This document shows positions 11,740 to 25,075 of a DNA stretch of 64,000 nt, piece after piece (position 1 is the first letter of the stretch; each line of letters opens with the position of its first letter). Under the pieces are notes generated by a model. It ran no database searches. It was not told the origin of the DNA and saw only the letters and a list, made by a program, of their open reading frames with translations. A program made the position numbers and the translations under genes. This DNA is from Megamerina dolium (lineage: Eukaryota; Arthropoda; Insecta; Diptera; Megamerinidae), in assembly GCA_963854835.1 (NCBI GenBank), contig OY978526.1, positions 75,674,418 through 75,738,417 of the forward strand, read 5' to 3'.

Positions 11740-13674
11740 ACTTTAGTTTCGGTTACAAAATCGTAACAATGAACATGAACCTATTAGAGATGATCACAAC
11801 ATGTTAAAATCCACCATATTGTAAGAAAAATCAGCTGATGATTTTATACACAGGTGATGTGTCGTCTGTGTATAAAAAATGTAAACAAACTTCTTATGCA
11901 CACAACGACACGTCATCAGTGTATAAAGTTATCAGCTGGTTTTCATTATGCAAAGGTTTTGATGTATTATGCACACACCAGGCGAACGAATTTGAAACTG
12001 CTCTACCAAGTAATTAATACATTGAGGAGAGAGTAAATAAAAAAATATTGACTGAAACACTGAAAGTTTAATATACCCATAAGATCGGAGTGATTGCTAT
12101 AACGAACAGCAATATGGTTGGCGGATAATGCATTGGTAAAAAGCCCATTTTTTTGATTGCTACTGGTTGGAGAAATGACCTGTTGGCATACCAATGAAAT
12201 TTGATAGAATGGAAACTCAGAAACTTTAGAAAACATGAACAAAAAAGAACTAGACAAATGTTCTTTTAACACCACCTTCTAATTCCACCACGATACGATC
12301 GATCGTCTGTTGACAGTTAGAAACCAATAAAAAAAAGCTTGATTCCAACTGACATTTTCATCATTCACTGCACCTGGTATAGTTAATCACTCCATACAAT
12401 ATGATGAAGAAATCGAAGTCAACTAATTTTTCAGTGTATAAACAATCGGAACACTAGTGTTACTGGAAAGTGTTACTTATTTCTAATCGTAATAAAGCAG
12501 GTATTATGTATATATTTTTGCTTTATTATTAGGTTATCAAGGATTGTATGCATATTTTTTTTTTTCAAATACACAAAGTGCCAGAAAGTATTGTGTTAAG
12601 TGGGTGTATACGAAAAAATTGAATATATCTACCTATGTATGTATGTCCATATGCATGTTCGTAACTGCAAATATTTGTTACCCATATGGGGAAAATAGGA
12701 TTTATTAAATTGCATTCGACATCAAAGTGTAAGGTTCTTGAAAGTTTAAAAAAATAAAATTCTCAGTTAGTCGTGAATCACTATCGTTTGTATTAATCTC
12801 GTTATAAATTAATCTCGAAAATATTCAATATTAGTACAATACATACGCATATTAAGACGCAATAATTATTAAAACGTTGCATATAAATAATTTTGTAGTC
12901 AAACGTGCCAAAATGGATTGTTTTAACAAAGTGTAAAGAAATATCTATCTAAAAAATATCTATCTACGTACGTATAAATGTAGATATATATAATGACTTA
13001 TCACATACTACATTTCCAAATGTGCAATTTGCTCAATGAAAATATTTAAGGTGAAATAGTGATTTAATAATTGTGTACATACTGCGTACATGTAAATACA
13101 TAAGCAGTGAATGTATATTTGCATATATGTATATTATTTCGTTTTTTTACCATGGTGTACCATAGCGAAGACCAGTCACAAACCTAATTGGCTCTTTACA
13201 ACAAACACAAAAATTTGATAGTTCTTCAACAATAAAGGCAACATTTCACGTAAATCGAACGCTCGTGACTTTGTGTGGTCGTGTGTTTTTCTACGGCCCA
13301 CGCATAACCAACCACAAGTGCAATTAAATTTTTTTTTTCGATTCTTTACGTTGGGTGTTGTATGTCTGATTTCTAAGCACTCATTTAATTGTTTTTGCAT
13401 TACGGATATTATTTCGAATCAAATCATTTGACGGTTTGTTGTTGTGATAACTCATCATCCGAAGAATGCATAGTAAATATTTGCAAGTCATATTAAATTC
13501 CACTTAGAAATATGATGCTGTGTCTGAATCCTGTTGTTTAGTAATGCCGTTTTCAAGTAAATGACATCTTGAAAAAGAAATCCATTCGATATTATATATT
13601 ATTACTAATAAAAGCCTAAATAATTGAAAACAAACATCAAAAACCTATAAATAAAAAAAATTTATTTTAGAAAA
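11740..13674. promoter_or_regulatory. Upstream region of the RNF19-like gene
   Basis: No coding frame was recognised. A patch at about 13143-13400 is richer in G and C than its surroundings and may include the promoter or an untranslated exon. A segment near 12245-12290 (ttaacaccacctt..) resembles one near 46620-46650, suggesting a dispersed repeat. The rest is AT-rich. Confidence 0.3.
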
Positions 13675-16600
13675 ATGTCGAAAAGAAATGGAGGTACACA
13701 TCAAAGTTTCTCATTAAGACGTATAATATTGCAAAGAGCTCGCATAAGTGAAAGCCACAGAACTAGTCGTTTACAAGATCCAGAGATTGGTTTACCTAAG
13801 CACAGTAATACACAAGTAAGATTTTATATTTTTTAATACTATATGGGGTGATAAGTCTGAGATCTGACAGAGATTACGCGCAAAACAGTGAATTGAAAAG
13901 TGTCATATAAAGTGACTACTGTCAAAATTTGGCATTCATTTATTAGTTAATGATGTCAATTAGGGCAAATAACTTTTTATTTGGAAAAAAGTGAATATCA
14001 CGTGGTGATTAAACATTGATTTTTAAAGAGAAGCAAGAACTGTAACAAGTGATTTGTTCACGTATTTCACCAGTAAAAACTTGCAACGGATGAGTAAAAT
14101 CAAAATTGAGAAATATGTTTTCACAAAGAGAAAAATTTAAGGAAAAGTACGTGAACGGAACACCAGTAAAAATTATCAACTACAATACACAAGTAGATAG
14201 AACCGATTGATTGTGACACTTGTTTTTTTATACTCTGAAAATTATTACTACTAAAAATTTGCAGCTATTTTTTCCTCTCTTACTTTTTACGCTCTCGTTT
14301 TTCCTCTCTCGTTGCAAATTTTTCGAGTAGCTGAACCACTTTACCACTAAAAACTAGTAATAATTTGTAACAATTTGTTATACCAGGTGTACAAGCTTAA
14401 ATCCGCTGTTATTCGGTAAAAAAAAACACTTTTTTTCATAGAAAGCCAAAAATTAGTTTATTCAAAGTATTTGCCCTCACTAGCTATACATTTTTCCCAT
14501 CTCTCGGGCAATTTGTGTACACCATGCCAAAAGAATTCCTCATTTTTCGAGGCAAACCACTCGTCAAGCCATTTTCCGACGTCTTCATACGAATCGAAGT
14601 GCTGTTCGGCGAGCGCGTGACCCATCGACGAAAACAGGTGATAATCAGAAGGGGCAAGGTCTGGTGAATAAGCGGGATCAGGTAGCACCTCCCAATTGAG
14701 TGTGTCCAAGTAGTTTTGGACCAGTTTTGACGTGTGCGATGGGGCGTTGTCGTGGAGAAAAATCAGCTTCTCATGTCTTTGTTCATAACCAGGCCTTTTT
14801 TCACCCAAAGCACGGCGCAATTTCACTAGTTGTTGGTTGTAGCGGTGAGCATTGGCAGTTTCACCAGGTTTCAACAGCTCGTAGTAGATTACACCAAACG
14901 CACAGCATCGTCTTGCGTCCAAAGCGATTTGGTCTTGGAGAAGAAGTTGCTGGTTGGCCTTGATCGACCCACGATTTTTTTCGTTTAGGATACTTAGAGT
15001 ATATCCACTTTTCATCGCAAGTCACCACAAGATGCAGGAACGATTTTCTTTTTGTCAAGCAAGCAAGATTTCGCATGTGTTTTGCCGTCGCTCCATCTGC
15101 CTATCGTTCAATTCATGGGGTACCCATTTTCCAAATTTTTGAACCTTCCCCATGGCTCGTAAACGTATGGAAATGGCTTGCTGAATAACACCTAACGGCA
15201 AGCATTTTTTGCGATTGGGTGTCGTCCTCATCCAAAAGAGCCTGCAAATCATGGTCTTCAACTTTTCTGGGTCTATTTTCACGCTTCTTGTCACTCAAGT
15301 CAATATGGCCTTCTTTGAACCGACGAAATCAGTCTCTGCAAGTGGTTTCCGATAGCGCACTGTCTCCACAAGCATTCGATGCGACTCAGCAGCAGATTTC
15401 TTCAAATTGAAGCAAAAAGGAGAGCTTCCCGCATATGCTCTTTTTCTGGCACGAAACTAGACAAGATTATACGAGGAAAAATGTATGTTGTTGTACGAAA
15501 TCACTGATGATGTTTACTAATTGATGTAAACAGGTGTCGAACTCATAAAACAAAAGGATGCACAGTCGATAATAGCTCAATATGCTCACTAACGCCATCT
15601 ACGAGCAAACAGCGGATTTAAGCTTGTACACCTGGTAATTTGCAGTACGTGAATAAACTACAGAGGAAATTGCTCGCTGTTCTTGTTGATGTAGCATTTG
15701 TATGGCAAATCTGCTCATCGGGTACAATGATAAAATAATGTTGTCCTGAGCGTTCATGTACGCTCTGGTAGACCTAAGAGGTCACAGCATCAAAATTTGT
15801 TGAAGTGATTCAAGAAGTGGTTTTAGCCGATCGTAGATTAAAAGTGAATGATATAGCTGTTAGTCTAAAGATGTCAATCCCCAATGTCTATTGTGTGCTT
15901 TACATGAACTTTTACAAATAAAAAATCTAATAACCAGATAATTGTCGCCTTGATGAGCGATGTTTGAAGACATTTCAACGCGATTCAAATAATTACATCG
16001 AATTGGAACTGTTGATCTGGTAAAAATTGACAAACGTTTAAAAACATAGGTTAGGTTAGGTTACGTGGCTGCCCTCTCTCTGAGAGGACACACTTAGGCC
16101 AGAAGTGCCCATTGTAATACCACCGAGTTTCTCTTCCAATACTGTGGTGCGTGTTAAATTTGGACAGCATTAGAAGGGACCTACTTATATTAGCCGGTTC
16201 CGAACGGCAGAACCCTTGTGACATCACTTTAACTTAGTTTTGTCACAGAGTTCTTTTAAGAAGCATTTTTGGCAAATTGTTATCACCGGAAAAATTGCCA
16301 ATTCTTGGCGGCAGGTGGGTACCGTTCGAAAGAAAAATCTTTTCGATATTACATTTTGTTATGCTCAGCCGGGGATTGAACTCACGACCTACAGATCAAA
16401 AGGCCAACGCACTAACCACTGGGCTACGGCACCCACTTTAAAAACATAAGGATCTCTAAACAAGTTTTTGCTGCGGGTTTTCTGTTTCTATTACACTAGG
16501 AATAATATTAATCCTGTATCTTGAAAAACAATAGCAGGACAACATTATTCATCACTATTGGATCATTTGAATGAAGAAAACACAGTAAAACGCCCTCATT

Positions 16601-19002
16601 TAGCCCGCGAAAAAATTATTTTGATCAATGGCTAAAATACATACATCAATTATGATGCGAATTGGTTCCACAACCACCTTTTTCTTTAGTTTTAGCACCG
16701 TGCGACTATTTCTTTTTGTTTCCAAACCTGAAAAAAATATTTCAAAGCGAAGGATTTGGTTGAAACAAGGAGGTTATTTGTTGAATCCAACGTCTATTTT
16801 ACAGACCTTTCAAAATTTTATTATACTGATGACATTAACAAGTTAAATGGTACCGGAAAAGGTGTATAAAACTTAAAAATTACATTTTTTATGTATTAGA
16901 TCTAAGACTTGTCACCCCATGCAGTATGTATATGTGCTAATCATTGTGCATAATCAGAACTGGGCGATAATTAGTTATTTTTCTTTTTTTCTTGTACTAT
17001 TTTTTGGATTACCTTTGCTATTAAAATTATTAATCAAAATGAAATTCAAGCATGAAGTATGATCACGTACTACACGCCCATCTCTGTGCAGCATAATATA
17101 TATTATATATATGATTTGTATAATGTTTTGCTTATTTTGTTACTATTTAAAGATAAAGAAGGAAACAATTTTATTAAAAAGCAGTCCAATTCCGGACGAA
17201 TTAAAAGTAGAATGTACTACTCGTTCCGGACTCAGTGCACAATCATGCGATGCGGAGACGTATTGTATAATTTGTTATATAAGAGAATCGCCAGAGAATG
17301 AGTTTTTCTTATTGGATTTATGTAGACATAAATTTTGCATTTCCTGTTTGATAAAATATTTAAAAAATGAAATTATCGAATCGAGAACAGATATAGGTAA
17401 GTAACTTATACAATTGTTGTAAATACATACAAATAATGGCATTTGATAGCATTATTCACAAATATTTTTCTTTACACAGCTTGCCCTCAGTGTTCGTCCC
17501 TTATACATCCTAATAATATTGAATATCTACTTAGAGATACACCGGAATTCAAAAATAAATATGAAGACTTTATGATTAGAAGATATCTTGTATCGGATCC
17601 AGACTCTAGATGGTGTCCAGCGCCCGATTGCAGGTAAATTGGAAACATAATCGTTTGTTTGGTCTTCGACAAATGATGTTTCTTAATTCACTAATTGATA
17701 CAGTTATGCAGTTATTGCAACCGGATGTGCATCATGTCCTCAAATACAATGCGAACGACCGAATTGCGGTATGAGTTTCTGTTATCATTGTAAGGCGGAA
17801 TGGCACCCAGACCAGACATGTGATGCTGCCCGAGCTCTAAGGCAAAATGTGTTGCGCACATCATCGATAAGTTTCAGTCAGGACTCCACACGGCATGATG
17901 AGATCAAACCATGTCCAAGATGTCAGGTTTTAATTGTTAAAATGAATGATGGCTCATGCAATCATATGATATGCTCTGTATGTGGCGCAGAATTTTGTTG
18001 GCTTTGCATGAAGGAAGTTAGTGATTTACATTATTTAAGGTAAGTCGTGATTTATTATTTTCGTTATTGAACAGAAACTATGTATAACTTGTAACTTTTA
18101 ATTTCTATCAATATGATTAGTCCATCTGGCTGTACTTTTTGGGGTAAAAAACCATGGTCACGTAAGAAGAAAATTGTATGGCAAATAGGGACTTTAATTG
18201 GTGCACCCATTGGAATAGCATTATTGGCTGGAATTGCAGTTCCTTCCATGGTTATTGGTAATTATAGCAATTGCATAATATTGAAACTAAATGAATTTCA
18301 TATTGACAACGGAATTTTTTACTCTAGGTATTCCTGTTTGGGTTGGGAGAAAGTTACTTGATCGTTATAAAACGAAAACCAAACAGAAAAGAAACATATC
18401 TGTAACGATTGGTGTAACAGCTTCCGTACGTAGTATGCTTGCATTTCCGTAGGGTTTATGTATTAAAAATGAGTATCGTTTCTATATACTTTCAGATATT
18501 GATATCACCATTACTAGCTGGGCTTGCAATTGCAATTGGTGTGCCAATTTTGCTTTTTTACGTGTACGGTGTTGTTCCTGTTTCACTTTGTCGCGCCGGT
18601 TGTGGTGCATCATCACCCAATGAAGACTATAAATTCGAAGTGAATATAAGTGATGATAATCGCACACAGTATAACAGTGATGGAGGTAGTATAGATGCCA
18701 TATCGCGCATGGGCGATACAAGTTTGGGAGATTTTAGTATGAGCGCTATAAGTGGTAGCCTAGTAGATGCTGTCAATAGTAATACATTTCGTAATGTGCA
18801 ACAGCATAATAATAGGGCATCAACCATTGCATTGGCGGGTAGCCTTAAAAATAAAACAATCGAATGCTTAGATGATACTTCGGTGGAAAGTACGCCAGCT
18901 ATAATTTGTAATATACATCAGCAGAAACCGTCAGCGAATGTTGATGGTGCAAGTTCCACTTGTATTACATTAGGCGCACCAATACAACAAGGACACAAGT
19001 AA
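13675..19002 (+). CDS. RBR E3 ubiquitin ligase, RNF19 (dorfin) family
   Basis: Seven coding exons: 13675-13815, 17153-17396, 17480-17633, 17704-18039, 18121-18257, 18328-18425 and 18496-19002 (about 538 residues); phases close throughout. RING1 starts at [15 protein letters not shown] and continues through [14 protein letters not shown] to ACPQC. The IBR follows ([18 protein letters not shown]). RING2 is [19 protein letters not shown], then [15 protein letters not shown]; the Cys in GSCNHM is the expected catalytic residue that takes ubiquitin as a thioester. Then comes the RNF19 signature [18 protein letters not shown] and two membrane segments ([39 protein letters not shown]). Membrane-anchored RNF19 proteins act in protein quality control. 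The exon 2 acceptor is the least certain: 17159 would also keep frame. Intron 1 is 3.3 kb because of nested transposons. Confidence 0.88.
14383..15635 (-). mobile_element. mariner transposon with intact ends, disabled transposase
   Basis: 28-bp perfect terminal inverted repeats beginning CCAGGTGTACAAGCTTAAAT (14383-14410 and 15608-15635), flanked by TA duplications (14381-14382, 15636-15637). Length 1253 bp, typical of mariner. The minus-strand transposase has the family motifs: [46 protein letters not shown] (first catalytic Asp), [32 protein letters not shown] (second Asp) and [13 protein letters not shown] (third Asp of DD34D), ending [16 protein letters not shown]. Frame changes near 15190, 15060 and 14900 prevent a single product, so it is non-autonomous now. 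Identical ends imply a fairly recent insertion. Confidence 0.9.
16049..16436 (-). mobile_element. tRNA-derived SINE with 12-bp target-site duplication
   Basis: Minus-strand element whose head reads GGGTGCCGTAGCCCAGTGG (box A) and then GTGAGTTCAATCCCCGG (box B), followed by a unique body shared with three other copies here. Both sides carry TTTAAAAACATA (16037-16048 and 16437-16448), a perfect duplication typical of LINE-driven insertion. The 3' end carries an AACCTAACCTAACC tail, unlike the AT-rich tail of the copy at 37941. It is inserted in the old mariner relic of RNF19-like intron 1. Confidence 0.85.
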
Positions 19003-20180
19003 AGATGAAAAGAAAATATTAATAATAATAATTACGATTTGAATAAATACATAGTTTAATACATTTAGTTCAATAGATAGCAAAGAATGAAGAATAAGAA
19101 AAAAAGAATACTGTTTGCTCACGTTCTCTTTAGCTATTTATTACAATACTACTATTGCATATATATTTATTTATAAGTTGAATTGAAATTACAACATTTG
19201 GAAGAAATAATAAACGTAAATAATACGTAAATAAATGTTGCTGTATTAATTTAATCTTTATTAGTCTTCTGAAATATTGGTGCATATACATTTCGATTTA
19301 TTTACTTCAAAAAGTGTGACAATTTTTTACATTGGCTGTGTACTCACTGAAAAATACTTAAATATAAATATGAAAATTATAATGTCACGTTTACACGTAT
19401 ACAAAGATTTTAATTCTTCCATTAGCTTTTTTTTAATAAATTCTAAATATTTGAAATTTATAAAAAAGTGCCCGCATATATTGAACTATTTAAAAAATTT
19501 ACATATTGATTATTGATAAATTCTGAAATATAAACTGAATAATCTTGTAATGACACAATATCCAATTTTTCTTTTTCATTATAATGTATGGTATATGGAT
19601 GCAGCATAAAAGTATGAAAAATAAAATCTCTTTGTTTTTGTTTTTGTTTTGTTTTTATTAGCATATTGATCATATTCATAAAAAATATAAATGCAAATAT
19701 GTGAATGTATATGTATGTAATATGTTAAGAAAGCACATGAAAATAGTTTTACTAAATTGTGTACCTCTTCCTCCTCGTCCTCTTTTTCTTTATAAAAAAA
19801 AATGAATTTTAATAATAAAACCATATATGTACTGAAAACAAAAATGTACTGAAACGAAATATATAAAATAAATAACGAAAATCATAATTTAATGTGTAAT
19901 GTATTTCAATCATTAGGAATATTCAGGCACAGTATGCTTTTTTGAGACCTTTATTTATCAATAGGAAGCAATCTTGGCATTATGACATTTAATTTGACAG
20001 CTCATAGCGGCTTTTTATCCAATATTGTTTGACATTACATCATATAAACATATTGGCCTTAAAGTTACTTGCTTGAGGTTGCCTGAGAAGCAGTTTTGAC
20101 ATCAAACTCGTATTATCGATGGCAACCGCAAAATACAGCTGCTTTGATTTGAATAAGCGAAAGCAAATGAAAAACCAACT
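19003..20180. other. 3' flank of the RNF19-like gene
   Basis: AT-rich 3'UTR and intergenic DNA. AATAAA at 19042-19047 is a plausible poly(A) signal, with others near 19208 and 19867. No gene was recognised. Confidence 0.45.
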
Positions 20181-20181
20181 G

Positions 20182-22200
20182 CTAATAACCCATTCGAGTT
20201 GCCATTCGTACTAGGGGCATTAGTATCGACTTTTTGGCAGATGGGAAATATTTCAAACAAGTCGATTCTAACTTTAAGATGATCTTAATTATTACTGTAA
20301 TTGTGGAAATTATTTCACCATGTTCACTAGGATGGTGTTTTAACGTTAAACTGCGTTCAGTAATGAAGCTCACTTTTGGCCTTGTGACTCTCAAAGAGTA
20401 AAATTGTCGCATTTTCCGTCCACCTTTGAGTCCTCTTATAGCTAAGTCGCTTAATTAAAGCTTAATTTTGTTCAGTGGCAATACGTTCCTTCATCCCGCA
20501 TAATTACCGTCTGGTTATCTATGAGTTTCCAGCCATTTTAATCATCCCTTCCATTGGCATTTGCATCTCCTTCAAATTGCTATACATCAGCGAAATAATC
20601 GGTCTGTGCCTTGTTACGACGCTAAATCCATACCAATTATTGGTGGAATTCGAACGTAAAGCTGTCAATGCCGCTGATTTCATAATATACAAATCCAACG
20701 GTGGCCCAGATTGGCCTAGTGAAACAACCTATTTCTTGCATTTAACCTCACTTCCCTGGCGTGGTCATTTCAGCGACCTTCGGGCTCCAGGCCAAAGATG
20801 CATGCGATATGTGTAAATCTAGCATACTGATGCAACAAAATCCATTTACCTTTTTGAATTTTGTCGTCAAGACGATTATTCTAAGCCAAGTTGTTACCTA
20901 GGAGAACAATTAGGTGCTTTACTTCCTTGGAGATTTTTATGTTCGCTCCAAATAACTTCAGGGACTCCATTGTTAGAGTTTTCTTTTTTTTAGTAAAGAG
21001 ATCCATGTTTGAGTTGTTAGCAGTAATGAAGAGATATCGTTCTGTATACTCTACTTTAGGCATTTTGAGTACAACTCTCACGACATTTGAAATAGTGTTC
21101 AGTTACTATTCACTGTTAATCCCAACCGTATGTATGGTTTTCGAGTCCAGTAACCGGAGCAGAGAGTCAACCATGATATTCGAAAGGGTATTCAGCATTA
21201 CACTCTGCTATGACAATGCTATCTGACAATTTTACCCGTTAGTCTGCACCTTCCATTTTGAAAGTTTATGCCCTAACTTCACGCGTGCTGAGAGTCATCT
21301 TTAATTTGTCTAAGGCACTCTCTATATCCGTGAAATTAGGCACATATATCTTTCCACAAGAAAGTTGTCTCTTCTCTACCCTGAATTTGTCTTTAAGTAC
21401 ACAAGTGCCTTCTGTGCAGTCCTTTTTGCCCTGCTATAGAAGAAAAACAACCCTATAATCACTGAACCGGAACATATCCTGTAGTCAGACAAATAATAAA
21501 TATTTCCAATTGTCAGTCTACCAGAGCCTCTGTACCCCACTGGAGTTGCTAATATTCCTTCCATCTGCTATTTGGAGCGGATCTAAAACTACCAGGAAAA
21601 TGCATCTTCATCAGATATTACAGTAATTCCCAGATTTTGTTTGTTTTGCGAATTAATAACAAAACCGAGTGCTCTGGTCGCTAAGAATCTTCTTCAGCTG
21701 TCTCTTTTTAGACTTGTAGTTATCATCATGCAATCAGTTGTTCACATGTGTCGATTAAAGGTGTTCCTCGTCTCTTTTTTATGGATTTCACATGCTCACT
21801 CCACCATGTAATATGTATATAATCGTTCATCCATACCGTAAGAAGCAAGTAGCTTTGATTGGCTGAGCTAATAGCCCCTTTCTGATACTCAACATCTGCA
21901 GTCGTTTCTGGTTTCTTAAACCTTCCTGGTAATAATTTGTCAAAAACTTCACAGTACTTGGTACAGTGCTATAGTTTCGGTATTTTTTCCTTTCTACAGT
22001 CACTTTTATGTCTTTTATTAGACAGGAGCAACATCAATGGCCTTACATCGATGTGCTCCAACAAAGGCCGACTCTTTTCCTCTGTTGAAAACTTGGAGGC
22101 CAAATGTTTCTATGAATTCGTGTAAACACTCTCCTCTTAAATTTTTGCCTAAAATCAGATCAACATCCTCATTATGACAGAGCTTCCACTACTCTAGGGG
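20182..22200 (-). mobile_element. Degenerate non-LTR retrotransposon ORF2 (jockey/R1/I-type group)
   Basis: Broken minus-strand frames, read from about 22200 down to 20500, give ORF2 parts in the right order. Endonuclease: HNEDVDLILGKNLRGECL, FGLQVFNRGKESAFVGAHR. Reverse transcriptase: LSNIMVDSLLRLLDS near 21140. The region after it: NMDLFTKKKKTLTMESLKLF, IKISKEVKHLIVLLGNNLA, then PLDL and KSAALTALRSNSTNNWYG near 20690. Stops and frameshifts are frequent, so it is dead. Base composition is less AT-rich than the flanks. The exact clade is not determined; ends and target duplication were not found. Confidence 0.7.
20222..20300. repeat. Short foldback repeat, partial copy
   Basis: Contains tcgattctaactttaagatgatctta and atgggaaatatt, words shared with the repeats at 41178-41295 and 46520-46600. 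In the 41.2-kb copy these form facing arms; here one arm is short. Confidence 0.45.
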
Positions 22201-24800
22201 GCGGACTCTCTGGGGAATTTATATTTCAATTTATATTTCAATTATAATTCCATTATTTTAACAATATAACATTAAATTTTAATGTGGGCATATTGGACGA
22301 CGATACCTCAGACTATGCAATTTAATACTTACAAGTACGTGATCGTTCATATTCACGAATCCAGAAAAATAAATGTACATACTTGTAGGAAGATTATATA
22401 TATTGGAACACTAAGTTTATTAATATGATTTCATATTTGCAATATAACAAGTTAAAATAATACCTTAAATAATTTTATGATATACTAATTATTAAGAATA
22501 ATGCAAAGAGGTGTTTAAATATATTTAACAATAAAAATGTTTTTTAATGTTTTTTTATTTTGACTTCAACAACATTTCAAAGTGAGCAAAAAATGTTCCG
22601 AAGTCAAAGTTCAAAGTTTTCAATTAGTATTAGAGTAGGTATTAACAATAACATGTTGATACTATACTTTAATACTATCACTCTGAATTGGCCAATGTGA
22701 AATGATATGAAAAGGGGGAAAAAAAACTAAAAACATGTTTACTAAAAAGTTTTAATAATCGTTTTAATGGTTTTAATAATACCTTCTTTTACTAGTAATA
22801 AAATTAGGTGTAATTAAGTGCAATTAGGTGCAATTTTAAATCTCTTGTTGCAAATTAAAATACATAGGGTCATAGTTATGCTGCAACTAAAATACAATAA
22901 TGCGCAAAATATTGTCAACATTTTAACAACACAAAAAACAATTATGAATTTTGACAATATAATGCGGCATCAAAACTGAAAAACAAAAAATAAGAATGGG
23001 TTGCTATCACTAGAACGTGTAGTTCATCCATGCTTATAACATATTTTTAAAAAATGCTATTTTGTTTTCTCATCTCTTCCATGTGTAATTTATTTTAATG
23101 GTTTTTCTATCTTTTCTATCTTTTTTTTCAAATTATAGTTTACTAAAAGCTGTGCATAATTCCACAAATTTCTATCATCGATATTTAGATTTTAGCAATG
23201 TTAGTGGTGTTAACTTATTCTCAAAGGTTTTAGAACATAAATACAATAATCCCTCCATTGCTATAATAATGCGAGCTTTTATTTTAACGTCATTTTGTTA
23301 CAAGAATTCAATAAAAGTTCCCTTACAAAATTGCCTTACGAAAAAGAACGATCTTAACAACAATTTATTTTCGATGAGTATATATTACATACATAATTTA
23401 ACGTGTTTTCGTGAGGCAAATTATGTAAAATGTATTTATGATTATTATAAATTGAGGAGGGATTTATGTATATAAGTAATTAGGTTATTTCGTCATATAC
23501 ATAAATATTCGCATGTACATAATTCGATCGATTTAAAAATTAGGCAACGTTGCTCTTGGCATATCACAAAAAACTTACTTCTATAACTATAATCAAAACA
23601 CATAAAATGTTAAACTAAAAATATATATTTCCGTTATTACAATACATATGTCCATATGTATGTATATACATTAAATTATTTACTAAGAAAAAAAAAAAAA
23701 GAAACACAAACGAACAAGGTGAAACCATGGCAAGTGGTTTAAAGTTTACTTTGCACCTAAAATCTTTCAATATAAAATTTGGATACGATCGAATAATATT
23801 TAATGACGGTGTTCAAACAGAAAACAATGTATTGAAATGAAATCAAATATTATCCTCTCAGATAATTTGATTTTCAAAAAGCTAATCAGATGCAGATCTG
23901 TTGTAATAAAACTAAGGTGATATCGTCGGAAAGATGTTTGTTGTAATTTTGACAATTTCGGCAGTCTTACTGGTAGTAATGTTCCTCTTACTTAATTCCT
24001 TACAAAATTCCCCAAAAAACGATACGAAAATATTACTTTCGTATTTTTCTCTACAACATTTTTAATTGTTTAAACTTTATATTAATTATTTTTAATTTTT
24101 TTATGACAAATTAGAACATTCTGTACAATTTTTAACATTTTTTAATTAAAAATGAATGGGAATTGAAAAACGTACTAAAAAAAGGAGTAAATCCAATGCA
24201 TAACTTCAGACCACTTTTTGAGCATGTTAAAATGATGCTGACGATGTGTAAGACTTTCCAAGAATGTGCGGTTGTTGTTGTTGATATCACCTTAGTATCA
24301 TAATACCATATATGATTTTTCAACCAAATCACATTGAGCATCGTTGATTCGGAAAAATTCACACAAATCACATTACAACGCGTGGATAAAAATTGAAGAA
24401 GTTTTTGTATTTCAATTCCTATAACGGTCGCCATTTTACACACAAAAGAAATTAAAGTAGAAATTACTCGGGACTTTTTTCTTCTTCTCTAAAGTTTCAA
24501 ATTTTCCTTTTGAATTTGAATGAAGTTCTTTGAAATTGTAAATCGCTCTTAACTAAGACTTCAAATGGTTGTGTCTAATATTATAGTCTCTTCAATAACA
24601 GCATACAGAAGGTATGTATATTTAAAAACAAAATTAATCACATTTCTTTTCGCATGCCTCAAAACGAATTTTTAGTTTTAAGAAATTTGATTCCCTTTTA
24701 CAAGCTTTGACAAGATTGTTTGCAATTTTTGTTAGAAGTGATTTCAGTTAGACTATTCACAAACAAACAAAAATTGTTTTAAATATATGGGACTTATAGC
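22200..24800. other. Intergenic DNA, AT-rich
   Basis: No supported gene. A 125-codon frame at 23098-23475 has no recognisable domain and an AT-driven composition. Many A/T homopolymers. Confidence 0.35.
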
Positions 24801-24812
24801 ACTTTTTAGACA

Positions 24813-25075
24813 ATATTAGAAGGGACCTACTTATATTAGCCGGTTCCGTACGGTAGAACCCTTGTGACATCACTTTATCTGAGCTTTGTCACAGAGCTCT
24901 TTAGAAGCATTTTTATGACAAATTGTTACTGTCGGAAGAATTGCCAATTGCTTGCCGGCAGGTGGGTACCGCTCGAAATAAAATTTTCTATATTAAAGTT
25001 GTGCTTCAGATGTGTATTGAACCCAATACGTTCAGGTCAGAAGGCCAACGCATAAGCTCTTGAGCTACGGCGCCT
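24813..25075 (-). mobile_element. Diverged SINE copy
   Basis: Same family as 16049-16436: it shares agaagggacctacttatatt, agccggttccg, acccttgtgacatcacttta and caggtgggtaccg. The tRNA-like head is diverged (gagctacggcgcc and agaaggccaacgc). No clear target duplication; the 3' part is shorter than in the full copies. Confidence 0.75.

Larger units (their letters stand above)
13837..16926 (+). mobile_element. Old mariner relic, interrupted by two later insertions
   Basis: Matching ends in inverted orientation: left tactatatggggtgataagt (13837) and right acttgtcaccccatgcagta (ending near 16925). Inside on the plus strand are decayed mariner transposase pieces: a helix-turn-helix part ([20 protein letters not shown], about 15800-15890) and a C-terminal part (about 16570-16850; [11 protein letters not shown], with SPDLAP-type sequence in shifted frames). 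A mariner (14383-15635) and a SINE (16049-16436) lie within it. Without them the element is about 1.4 kb, close to mariner size. A sister copy with the same ends is at 29860-30485. Confidence 0.65.

Noticed and set aside
14700..15410. Plus-strand frames across the younger mariner
   Set aside because: Antisense shadows of the transposase; the real coding strand has the DD34D motifs.
16360..16436. tRNA gene at the tRNA-like sequence
   Set aside because: It is the head of a SINE flanked by a target duplication and continues into the SINE body; the same applies at 37944-38010.
20475..21458. Several plus-strand frames of 60-113 codons
   Set aside because: They are antisense to the non-LTR retrotransposon remains read on the minus strand.
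23098..23475. 125-codon plus-strand frame
   Set aside because: No domain, AT-biased amino acids (Asn, Ile, Phe, Tyr, Lys), no splice or promoter context.
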